Shown here in pieces: positions 47,744 to 55,368 of a DNA stretch of 64,000 nucleotides. The stretch covers positions 3,353,001-3,417,000 of the forward strand of contig NZ_OX458333.1 in the NCBI RefSeq assembly GCF_949769195.1, given 5' to 3'. How positions within the stretch are numbered: the first letter of the stretch is position 1; every line of letters starts with the position of its first letter. The notes beneath the pieces were generated by a model. The model was not told the origin of the DNA, made no database searches, and saw nothing but the letters and a program-made list of their open reading frames with translations. This DNA is from Methylocaldum szegediense (GTDB lineage Bacteria; Pseudomonadota; Gammaproteobacteria; Methylococcales; Methylococcaceae). Both the position numbers and the translations under genes were made by a program.

Positions 47744-48475
47744 TTAACCCGTTTTCCTGAACACGTTTTCGATTTGCTCCTGTACCTTTTTCGCCGCCTC
47801 GCGCGGATTGGCGGCATCCCGGATCGGGCGGCCGACGACGATGTAATCGGCGCCGTTCAAAAAGGCTTGTTCGACCGTCACCACCCGTTTCTGGTCATCC
47901 GCGGGACGGTTTTCCACCGGGCGGATGCCGGGCGAAATGACCAGCAGCTTTTCGTCGGCTTCCCGCCGCAACGCAGGGACTTCGAGGCCTGACGAAATCA
48001 CGCCGTCGCAGCCTAAGGCCAGGGCGCGCCGGGCGCGGGACAAGACCAAACGCTGGACGTCGCATTCGAAGCCGAGATCCTTGAGATCGCCCTGATCGAG
48101 ACTGGTCAGTACCGTGACGGCTAGTATTTTGAGATCGCCTTTCGCTTTCGCGGCCGCTTCCATGATGGCGTCGTTGCCGTGGATGGTGGCGAATTCGACG
48201 CCGTGGGCGCTCAATGCCCGAACCGCCCTCGAAACCGTTTCCGGCACGTCGAAAAACTTTAGATCGGCGAAGATCTTCTTATTCCGGCCTTTGAGCCATT
48301 CGATCAATTCGAAGTAATCGCCGGCCATGAACAATTCCAACCCGATTTTGTAAAAACGCACCGAGTCGCCCAAGGTTTCCACGAGATTCTTGGCTTCAGT
48401 GACGCTCGGCAGATCCAAAGCCATGATTAGGCGTTCCTGGGAGGGAATGGGTTTCTTGGAAAGGAGGTCGGTCAT
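47744..48475 (-). CDS. pyrF: Orotidine 5'-phosphate decarboxylase
   Basis: 243 residues. It makes UMP from OMP in pyrimidine synthesis. Motifs are MALDLPSVTEA, VRFYKIGLELF, the catalytic FADLKFFDVPETV and YIVVGRPIRDA at the phosphate site. Start ATG 48475 has GAGGAC upstream. It is divergent from the AEC transporter across 96 bases. Confidence 0.97.
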   Translation of the reverse strand: MTDLLSKKPIPSQERLIMALDLPSVTEAKNLVETLGDSVRFYKIGLELFMAGDYFELIEWLKGRNKKIFADLKFFDVPETVSRAVRALSAHGVEFATIHGNDAIMEAAAKAKGDLKILAVTVLTSLDQGDLKDLGFECDVQRLVLSRARRALALGCDGVISSGLEVPALRREADEKLLVISPGIRPVENRPADDQKRVVTVEQAFLNGADYIVVGRPIRDAANPREAAKKVQEQIENVFRKTG

Positions 48476-48571
48476 GGATAGTCCTCTGTGTTTCGGTCGT
48501 TCGACCGCTTCAGTGCCGGCACCTGCGCAGCGATTGCTAGAATAACGCCTCCTTAAATCCAGGAGTCGCGA

Positions 48572-49507
48572 ATGGTTTCCGTGCTGATGCAGATGGCCGT
48601 GTTGATCTTGTGCGGCGCGATGTGGCGCATTATACGGCCTGGCGGGCTGGATGCCGATCAGACTCGCCTGGTGTTGACCGCATTGGTATTTCATCTTCTG
48701 TTGCCCGCGCTGGTCCTCTCCGTGCTGTGGAATGCTGATTTAGGGATGGAAACCCTGAAGATTTCGCTGTTCGGTGTGGGCATCATTCTGTTCGGCACGG
48801 CCATCACCTGGCTCGCCGCCCGTCTCGTCAATCTGGCTCCCGAGCGCGCGGGTGCCGCGATGCTGGCCATCGCCTTCTCGAATGTGACTTACATGGGGCT
48901 GCCCGTGCTCGAGCAGACCTTCGGCCCTTGGGCGAGAGCCATCGTCGTTCAAATCGATTTGTTCGCATCCATGCCGTTGGTATTCACGCTCGGTGTTCTG
49001 ATCGCCCGGCATTATGGCACGGTGAACTTGGAAAACGGCTCGATGCTCCGGTCGTTGCTGATCAACCCGCCGCTTTGGGCCGCGGCGGTTGCAACGGCGT
49101 TAAATGTTGCAGGCGTCGCGCAACCGGCCTGGATGGGGCACTTTTTAGTGAGCCTGTCTTCGGCCGTCGTGCCGCTCATGCTGATTTCCTTGGGACTCGG
49201 CCTCCGATGGAATGCCTGGCATGGCCGTAACCTGCCGCTTGCAGCGGTGGTCGTCGCGTTCAAGATGGGCGCCGTGCCGTTGTTCGGTTTAGGCTTAGGC
49301 TTGGCCTTGGGATTCCAAGGCGATACGCTGACTGCGCTGGTCTTGGAGGCTGCCATGCCCAGCATGTTGCTGGGCGTCGTCTACTGCGACCGCTATCGGC
49401 TCGACACGTCGTTCTACGCGTTGGCGGTTTCGCTGACCACGCTTTGCGCCATGGTTTCCCTGCCGTATTGGCATCATCGGGTGGCCGCTCTGCATCCCGG
49501 ACATTAA
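48572..49507 (+). CDS. AEC family transporter
   Basis: 311 residues with about ten membrane segments and the family pattern of two repeats of five helices (MAVLILCGAMWRII ... YMGLPVLEQTFGPWA ... PSMLLGVVYCDRYRLD). Members export organic acids or auxin-like compounds. The gene ends two bases before cinA. Substrate unknown. Confidence 0.9.
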   Translation: MVSVLMQMAVLILCGAMWRIIRPGGLDADQTRLVLTALVFHLLLPALVLSVLWNADLGMETLKISLFGVGIILFGTAITWLAARLVNLAPERAGAAMLAIAFSNVTYMGLPVLEQTFGPWARAIVVQIDLFASMPLVFTLGVLIARHYGTVNLENGSMLRSLLINPPLWAAAVATALNVAGVAQPAWMGHFLVSLSSAVVPLMLISLGLGLRWNAWHGRNLPLAAVVVAFKMGAVPLFGLGLGLALGFQGDTLTALVLEAAMPSMLLGVVYCDRYRLDTSFYALAVSLTTLCAMVSLPYWHHRVAALHPGH

Positions 49508-49509
49508 GC

Positions 49510-50742
49510 ATGAAAAGACCGATCGCAGAAATCCTGTCCCAAGGGGACGAACTCACCACCGGCGAAATCACCGATACTAACGCGTCTTGGCTGTCGCGCG
49601 AACTGACCAGCCTGGGACTCGACGTGGCACGGCATACCACGGTAGGCGACCGTCTGGAAGACCTGGTTGGTCTGCTCCGCGAGATCGCCGAGCGCGCCGA
49701 TCTTTGCATCAGTACCGGCGGACTGGGGCCGACCTGCGACGATCTTACCGCCGAAGCGGCCGCCCAGGCGTTCGGCTGCCCGCTTGAACTGGACCGAGAC
49801 GCGCTGGCTCAAGTCCGGGCCTATTTCACGCGACTCGGCCGCAATATGCCGGCGATCAATGAGAAGCAGGCTCTGCTTCCTCGTGGATCCGAACGTCTCG
49901 ACAATCCCTGGGGTACAGCGCCCGGCTTCGCGCTGCAGGCGGGACGCTGCCGTTTCGTCTTCATGCCCGGAGTGCCCGGCGAGATGAAAGCTATGTTCAG
50001 TCGCTGGGTCGAGCCGGACTTGCGCCGGCGCTTCCGAACGGTTCCCGCCCGGCTGATGGTGTTGAGCACGGTAGGCGTCGGCGAATCGACCTTGCAGGAG
50101 CGCCTCGATCGAATCGCCTTGCCGCCTGGCGTGAAACTCGGCTTTCGTGCCGGAGGGCCGGAAAACCAGGTCAAGCTGCTGTTTCCGGCAAACTTTCCGG
50201 AAGCGGCGCTCGACGATTGCGTAACACGCGTGGCCGAGGCCATTGGCGATGCGGTTTTTGCGATCGGCGGCAGTGAGGAACGGGGGCGCGATCTGGCATC
50301 GGTCGTGGGCCGCGAACTCGCCGTGCGCCGATCGAGCCTCTATGTCGTCGAAACCCTGAGCGGTGGCAGGATGGCCAGCCGCTGCGCCGGCGAGCCATGG
50401 TTCGGCGGCGCGCTTGTGATTCCGGACTCGGCAGCCCTTTACCGGTATCTCGGCATACAACCGAGCGGATATCCATCCCCGGCAATAACCGCGGTTGTCC
50501 ATCGGCTGCGGGAGTACGGCTCGGAATATGCGCTCGCTCAAATTGCCCATTTCGAACGCGGACGGCTGAACGATGAAACGGAGACGGTCGAAATCCATTT
50601 CGTCCTTGTGACGCCCGACGGCGTTTGGCAACAGACCCGAACGATCGGCGGCGACATCGAGCGTAAACAAATCACCGCCACGGCGCTCAGCTTCGATTCT
50701 TTGCGTCGTTATTTTTTGAGACTGTCCGGCCTTCGGACTTGA
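49510..50742 (+). CDS. cinA: CinA-like protein with a divergent C-terminal domain
   Basis: 410 residues. The first 170 form a MoCF-type domain: LSQGDELTTGEITDTNASWL, STGGLGPTCDDLTAEA and MPGVPGEMKAM, as in CinA (ADP-ribose pyrophosphatase half). The C-terminal half, normally the NMN deamidase PncC with AESCTGG, here reads VETLSGGRMAS and lacks other conserved residues. Deamidase activity may be lost. It overlaps the end of nsrR by 56 bases in opposite direction. Confidence 0.88.
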   Translation: MKRPIAEILSQGDELTTGEITDTNASWLSRELTSLGLDVARHTTVGDRLEDLVGLLREIAERADLCISTGGLGPTCDDLTAEAAAQAFGCPLELDRDALAQVRAYFTRLGRNMPAINEKQALLPRGSERLDNPWGTAPGFALQAGRCRFVFMPGVPGEMKAMFSRWVEPDLRRRFRTVPARLMVLSTVGVGESTLQERLDRIALPPGVKLGFRAGGPENQVKLLFPANFPEAALDDCVTRVAEAIGDAVFAIGGSEERGRDLASVVGRELAVRRSSLYVVETLSGGRMASRCAGEPWFGGALVIPDSAALYRYLGIQPSGYPSPAITAVVHRLREYGSEYALAQIAHFERGRLNDETETVEIHFVLVTPDGVWQQTRTIGGDIERKQITATALSFDSLRRYFLRLSGLRT

Positions 50743-51214
50743 CAGCGCGACGTGTCACGCGATCCGAAGTTTTGACTTCTCGGCGTTCCGTCAATAATCG
50801 ATGCAAGGCGGCATGGTTCTTGAGGAGATCGGCCAAGGTGTAGCGATTTAAGACCTCCTGGAAAGCCGAGACCGCCTCCTGGAGTGCCTTTTTTAGAGTG
50901 CAGCCCGGAATGATTCGGCATAGACTGCGTTCCGGGTCTAAGCACTCGACGACATAAAAATTGCTTTCCATGTGGCGTACGACCTCGCCGATATTGATCG
51001 CTCCGGGCGCGCGCCCGAGTTCTATTCCGCCGTTCTTTCCTCGCGTGCTCTTGACATAGCCCTGCGCGGAAAGCTCTTGTACGACCTTCATCAAATGGTT
51101 ATGCGACATACCGAATACGTCGGCGACCTCGGCGATGGTCACCATACGCCCGGTATGCAATCCGACGTACATAAGCACTCTTAAGGCGTAATCGGTGTAA
51201 CGGGTAAGCTGCAT
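50687..51214 (-). CDS. nsrR: NsrR-type Rrf2 regulator
   Basis: 175 residues. The winged-helix starts MQLTRYTDYALRVLMYVGL and contains VFGMSHNHLMKVVQEL, typical of NsrR. Three cysteines, C91, C99 and C105 (ECLDPERSLCRIIPGC), would hold a 2Fe-2S or 4Fe-4S cluster that nitric oxide destroys, releasing DNA. The C-terminus is longer than usual and basic. It is divergent from the two-domain copper oxidase; two NsrR-like sites lie between. Its 3' end overlaps cinA by 56 bases. Confidence 0.9.
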   Translation of the reverse strand: MQLTRYTDYALRVLMYVGLHTGRMVTIAEVADVFGMSHNHLMKVVQELSAQGYVKSTRGKNGGIELGRAPGAINIGEVVRHMESNFYVVECLDPERSLCRIIPGCTLKKALQEAVSAFQEVLNRYTLADLLKNHAALHRLLTERREVKTSDRVTRRAVKSEGRTVSKNNDAKNRS

Positions 51215-51285
51215 TTAGCACCTCGAATGGACGGTTAGCGCAGTTTGCGACATCGATGAACATGAGGCAAATCCCCCCTAATTGA

Positions 51286-51295
51286 GAGTCGACTC
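51286..51295. promoter_or_regulatory. 10-bp palindrome upstream of nsrR
   Basis: GAGTCGACTC, a perfect palindrome about 70 bases from the nsrR start; further out a TTGAC-N7-GTCAA repeat lies at 51307-51323. Role unknown. Confidence 0.35.
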
Positions 51296-51342
51296 AAAAA
51301 ATGGTGTTGACTTTTGGGGTCAAGCCGACTTGAAATATAAAT

Positions 51343-51359
51343 ATGCATGTGAGATACAT
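51343..51359. promoter_or_regulatory. NsrR-like operator 1
   Basis: ATGCAT-GTGAG-ATACAT. The half-site pattern ATGYAT-N5-ATRCAT is that of known NsrR sites. Lies 121 bases before the copper oxidase start. Confidence 0.75.
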
Positions 51360-51373
51360 TTATACACTAAAAC

Positions 51374-51390
51374 ATGTATTCCATATGCAT
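51374..51390. promoter_or_regulatory. NsrR-like operator 2
   Basis: ATGTAT-TCCAT-ATGCAT, the same pattern. Its centre is 31 bases from that of operator 1, about three DNA turns, so both sites face the same side. Confidence 0.75.
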
Positions 51391-51479
51391 GATAATGAAG
51401 ATGGCTTAGGTGGTGTACCTATTTTTTTCAATCGTCAATCAGTTCGGCTGACGGACTGAGGTCTCTTTGGAGTGTGACT

Positions 51480-52496
51480 ATGAGTCTCTCTTGTTTTCTC
51501 CGACGGCTGTTATTGTTTTGTTCATCGTCTTTGCTGCTGACGACCTTTTTCATCCCAAGTGTCCAGGCGGAGTATGTTCCATTGAAGGCCGACTCGGCGA
51601 CAGGGACGGCGCCCTCGGGTAAGACGCACCGCATCACGTTACGGGCAGCCGCTTTGCCTTCCGGACAACTCGCTTATCAGATGGTGAGCCACAAGATTCA
51701 GTTGCCCGGCGGTCAAACCGAAGATGTCACGAACCGTTACGCGGACAAGCCGACCATCCCGGGCCCCACCATCGTCCTGACGGAAGGTGACGTTGCGGAA
51801 ATCACTCTCGAGCATGGTATTGCCAACTCGGATCAACCGGTGAGTCTGCACGTCCATGGCGTGCATTTCGATATCCGTAGCGACGGCACCATGAAGTCGC
51901 TGAATGGCGTTACCGACGAGGCCGCTTTTCCCGGCAAGCCGTACACCTACAAATGGGTCGCGGCACCTGGCACTGCAGGCACCTGGCCTTACCACGATCA
52001 TACCTTTGGCCACCCGATGGTCGGAGCCGAGGATAAAGGGTTATTCGGCACTTTGATCGTCAATCCGCAAAGTGGAAAGGTGCCGGCTCTTGTCAATGGC
52101 AAGATCGAAGACGTCGATGTCGGAGACATCAAGCGTGAGTTCATCCTGTGGATGCACGAAACGACCTTCTGGGGTATGGAGGTCAATAACATTCTGAAGG
52201 GCAAGCAGATTCCGTTGTGGACCAATCCCACGTTAGGTGCTCGTCTCGGCGAGAAAGTCCGCTTCCACGTCATCGGATTGGGGACGGCTTTCCACACCTT
52301 CCATTTGCACGGTCACCGTTGGTTGCTACCCGGCACCACCAATGTCGTCGACACGGTCAACATCGGCCCGATCAGCCGCGACATGTTCGTCGTCCAGGCA
52401 GGCGAAGGCGTTGGCCCCGGCGACTGGCATTTCCACTGCCATGTGGTGCAGCACATGCAGGCCGGCATGATGGGTGACTTCAGGGTCGTCAAGTAA
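51480..52496 (+). CDS. Two-domain multicopper oxidase
   Basis: 338 residues from ATG 51480 with GGAG eight bases upstream. A signal peptide ends near SVQAEY. Domain 1 has LHVHGVHFD and WPYHDHTFGH; domain 2 has TFHLHGHRWLL and WHFHCHVVQHMQAGMM. The type 1 copper set (Cys, His, Met) is only in domain 2, so it is a type-B-like two-domain laccase, working as a trimer with trinuclear sites between subunits. NsrR control suggests a role in nitrite/nitric oxide stress, as for the NcgA blue copper oxidase of Nitrosomonas. The next gene begins 34 bases after the stop. Confidence 0.9.
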   Translation: MSLSCFLRRLLLFCSSSLLLTTFFIPSVQAEYVPLKADSATGTAPSGKTHRITLRAAALPSGQLAYQMVSHKIQLPGGQTEDVTNRYADKPTIPGPTIVLTEGDVAEITLEHGIANSDQPVSLHVHGVHFDIRSDGTMKSLNGVTDEAAFPGKPYTYKWVAAPGTAGTWPYHDHTFGHPMVGAEDKGLFGTLIVNPQSGKVPALVNGKIEDVDVGDIKREFILWMHETTFWGMEVNNILKGKQIPLWTNPTLGARLGEKVRFHVIGLGTAFHTFHLHGHRWLLPGTTNVVDTVNIGPISRDMFVVQAGEGVGPGDWHFHCHVVQHMQAGMMGDFRVVK

Positions 52497-52530
52497 CTCC
52501 CAAGCAACAACTAAGACGAGAGGTGATGAC

Positions 52531-54387
52531 ATGAATAAGTTGCGTAAATTAACCACCGCAGTGGCATTGAGTCTCGGAACGGTGATTTCGGCCCCCGCAG
52601 TTTTTGCGGAAACGGAAGCGTCTGAAGACGATGTCATTTTGAGTGTTGCGGGTGTCATGCCGGTCGCCGCCCTGGAAATGACCGACGAGCCCGGTAAGTG
52701 GTTCAAAGACCCGACGGACGGTGACAGCCTGGTCGTGGTCAAACCCGGCGATGCGGTCTTGATCAAGATGACCGACGTCAACGCCGAACATACGATCACC
52801 AGCCTGCTGTGGCAGCCGGGCGCCTCCAAGTTCCCGGTCGACCAGGACAAGCCGTCGAGCGCCAGCGTCACGCAAACCTTCGATAAGCCCGGTTTGTATG
52901 TCTTTACCTGTAAGGTTCACCCGTACATGTTCGGTGCCGTCGTTGTCGACGACCCCAACACGGAAGGGCTGGATCTCGGCAGTGAAATCCAGCTCGTGAC
53001 CGGCGCCAAGGTGCCCACCACCAGCGATGTCGCCAAGAAGCTGCTTCGGACCTTCTTCGTCGCCACCACGCCTTCGCTCTGGCGCGATTACTCCAAGCCG
53101 ACCTGGGAGGTGAAGCTGCCGTCCATTCCCCTGAATTTGGGTGGAACCGTCATTAGCCTGGACGCGCTGAACGTTTCCATGCCGAACGAATTGTCCAATC
53201 CGGCCACGCCCGGTATTGGCGAAGTCTGGGTGAACGCTCAGTTCGAAGCCATCAAAGGCAAGAACAAGCCGGGTTCCGCCACACAAGTTGACGCCGAAAA
53301 GTGGACGATTAAGAAAAAGGTCAAGGGCGTCGACATCAATATGAACAATCCACACAATATGTGGACGGATCGGACCTACAAGTACATCTATCAAACCGAA
53401 TGGTTCGATAAGCGCTTGGTCACCTTCGATCGCGAAACCGGAGAGATCTACGGTGCTTTGACGGTCGGTCAATCGCCTTCTCACGTCATGTCGCGGCCGA
53501 CGGATGATAGCCTGACCATTGCGCTCAACGGCGAAGACCGGGTATTGAAGCTGACCGGAGGCAAGCATCCGACGGCCAAGGACAGCGTCAACACCGGCCC
53601 GAACTCCGGACCCCACGGCCATCACGTGACTCACGACGGCAAATACGTGCTGACGCCGAATGCCTTGGCGGGTTCCGTTTCCATCGCCGATCTGGATAGC
53701 GGCCAGGTCTCCACTGTGCCGAACGTGGGCGTGATCCCAATCGCGATCTGGAGTGACGCGACCGACAAGGCCTATGTCGCCAACCTGCTCGGGACGCCGC
53801 CGCTCCTCAGCACTCTGAGCGTGATCGATCTGAAGACCAAGCAGAAGATCAAGGACATCAATCTGGCTGCCGATTACGATCCGATCAGCGGCAAGACGAC
53901 TGGCGAGGCGTACGGCTTGCTGCCTATCCAGACCCCGGTCAGCCCGGACGGTAAGTACGTGGTCACGGCCAACACACTGAGCGCAACCATTACCATCACC
54001 GATACCCAGACTCACAAGGTGCTCAAGAGCCTACCTTGCGAGCCGGGCTGCCATGGCGTCAACTTCGGCATGAAGAAAGGCGGAGGCTATTACGCCTATG
54101 TCGCCAGCAAGTTCGCCAACGACCTGATCGTGGTCGACATGGACAAGCTCGAAATCGCAGGCCGCGTACTGCTTGCCGACACCAAGGACGGCGATATTGT
54201 TGCCAACAACGGTATGGGCGGTCAGGGTGTTCTGCCGCTGCCTATCGCCGATCATGGCTGGATCGAGCAAACCGCCAAACTGGCTGGCACCGGTCAGCTC
54301 AGCGCCGAGGTCGAAGCTTGGATAGGCGCGTTGACCACGGCCCAGCGCGGAATCGACTTGCCGCAAAAGGTCAGCTCTTTGCCCTAA
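52531..54387 (+). CDS. Exported cupredoxin - beta-propeller protein
   Basis: 618 residues from ATG 52531 with GAGAGG upstream. Signal peptide to about residue 26 (APAVFAETEA). Residues 45-145 are a plastocyanin-like domain with an early His (AEHTIT) and C127, H130, M133 in FTCKVHPYMFG, a type 1 copper site. The rest is a seven-bladed propeller of the YVTN/NirF-like kind (GQSPSHVMSRPTDDSL, GPHGHHVTHDGKYVLTPNAL, VSPDGKYVVTANTLSATI). It probably exchanges electrons with the two-domain oxidase encoded just upstream. The family is not otherwise named. Confidence 0.85.
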   Translation: MNKLRKLTTAVALSLGTVISAPAVFAETEASEDDVILSVAGVMPVAALEMTDEPGKWFKDPTDGDSLVVVKPGDAVLIKMTDVNAEHTITSLLWQPGASKFPVDQDKPSSASVTQTFDKPGLYVFTCKVHPYMFGAVVVDDPNTEGLDLGSEIQLVTGAKVPTTSDVAKKLLRTFFVATTPSLWRDYSKPTWEVKLPSIPLNLGGTVISLDALNVSMPNELSNPATPGIGEVWVNAQFEAIKGKNKPGSATQVDAEKWTIKKKVKGVDINMNNPHNMWTDRTYKYIYQTEWFDKRLVTFDRETGEIYGALTVGQSPSHVMSRPTDDSLTIALNGEDRVLKLTGGKHPTAKDSVNTGPNSGPHGHHVTHDGKYVLTPNALAGSVSIADLDSGQVSTVPNVGVIPIAIWSDATDKAYVANLLGTPPLLSTLSVIDLKTKQKIKDINLAADYDPISGKTTGEAYGLLPIQTPVSPDGKYVVTANTLSATITITDTQTHKVLKSLPCEPGCHGVNFGMKKGGGYYAYVASKFANDLIVVDMDKLEIAGRVLLADTKDGDIVANNGMGGQGVLPLPIADHGWIEQTAKLAGTGQLSAEVEAWIGALTTAQRGIDLPQKVSSLP

Positions 54388-54431
54388 CCTTGATGTGATT
54401 CCCCCCGTCGTCAAGGACTAGGGATAGGGCC

Positions 54432-54473
54432 GCCCGCTCGAATGGCATGATGCTGTCGAGCGGGCATTTTTTC
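54432..54473 (+). terminator. Terminator of the copper-oxidase operon
   Basis: GCCCGCTCGA and TCGAGCGGGC form a perfect 10-bp stem around 14 bases, followed by A and six T. Confidence 0.93.
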
Positions 54474-54622
54474 TTCCGTCAAATTCGCTCTCCCTCTGTG
54501 AACCGTCGTTTGGTATTACGCCTGCCGAGCCGAATCGTTCGGCTTTTCGCGGATCCCCTGATACAAGTTCTTTCTAACGCGATATGATCGCAATAGAGGA
54601 TCCGTCAGGAGGAGGTCCGTCC

Positions 54623-55366
54623 ATGCTTACGATGCGATTCATGCACCGTATCGGATATGCGGTCCTACTGGGTATCGTACTTTGCGGCGCAGTGGCCGAG
54701 GCCGACGAATACGCGGCCAAACGGCGGGCTATGATCGACGAACTCCGGCGGGAGACCCGCTGGGTCAGTAGCGAAATCGGTAAATCCGAGCTGGACGTTC
54801 GGGTGCTCGAGGCTATGGCGAAAGTTCCGCGGCACGAGTTCGTGAGCCAGGATCTGCGCAGTATCGCGTATGCGAATCGTCCTCTGCCGATCGGGTACGG
54901 GCAGACCATTTCCCAGCCCTTCATCGTCGCGTTGATGACTGATTTGCTGAGAGTGGGGCCGGATGACACCGTACTTGAGATTGGCACCGGGTCCGGTTAT
55001 CAGGCGGCGGTTCTCGCGGAGCTGGCCAGGCAGGTCTATTCCATTGAAATCGTGCCGGAGTTGACGAAGATCGCAACGGAGCGTCTGAAACGGCTGGGTT
55101 ATACCAAGGTCGAGACCAAGACCGGTGACGGCTATTACGGCTGGCCGGAACACGCGCCTTTCGACGGCATCATCGTTACCGCCGCACCCACTCAAATTCC
55201 GCCACCGTTGGTGCAACAGCTAAAGCCGGGCGGCCGTATGATCATACCCGTCGGCGGTCAATTCCTGCCTCAGTATCTGGTGCTCGTCGAGAAAAGCGAA
55301 CAGGGCAGGATCTCGACCCGGCAAATTCTACCGGTGCAGTTCGTGCCTTTGACGGGCGCTCATTAG
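54623..55366 (+). CDS. pcm: Protein-L-isoaspartate O-methyltransferase with signal peptide
   Basis: 247 residues from ATG 54623, which has GGAGGAGG upstream. Residues 1-28 look like a signal peptide (RIGYAVLLGIVLCGAVAEA). The PIMT fold follows: MAKVPRHEFV, GYGQTISQPFIVALM, the SAM loop VLEIGTGSGYQAAVLAEL, and GGRMIIPVG. It repairs isoaspartyl residues with SAM. Export would place it in the periplasm where SAM supply is unknown. It lies two bases ahead of a membrane protein with a spermidine-synthase fold. Confidence 0.92.
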   Translation: MLTMRFMHRIGYAVLLGIVLCGAVAEADEYAAKRRAMIDELRRETRWVSSEIGKSELDVRVLEAMAKVPRHEFVSQDLRSIAYANRPLPIGYGQTISQPFIVALMTDLLRVGPDDTVLEIGTGSGYQAAVLAELARQVYSIEIVPELTKIATERLKRLGYTKVETKTGDGYYGWPEHAPFDGIIVTAAPTQIPPPLVQQLKPGGRMIIPVGGQFLPQYLVLVEKSEQGRISTRQILPVQFVPLTGAH

Positions 55367-55368
55367 GC

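Noticed and set aside
53000-54015. Long minus-strand frame within the cupredoxin-propeller gene
   Set aside because: Shadow of the propeller repeats in high-GC DNA.
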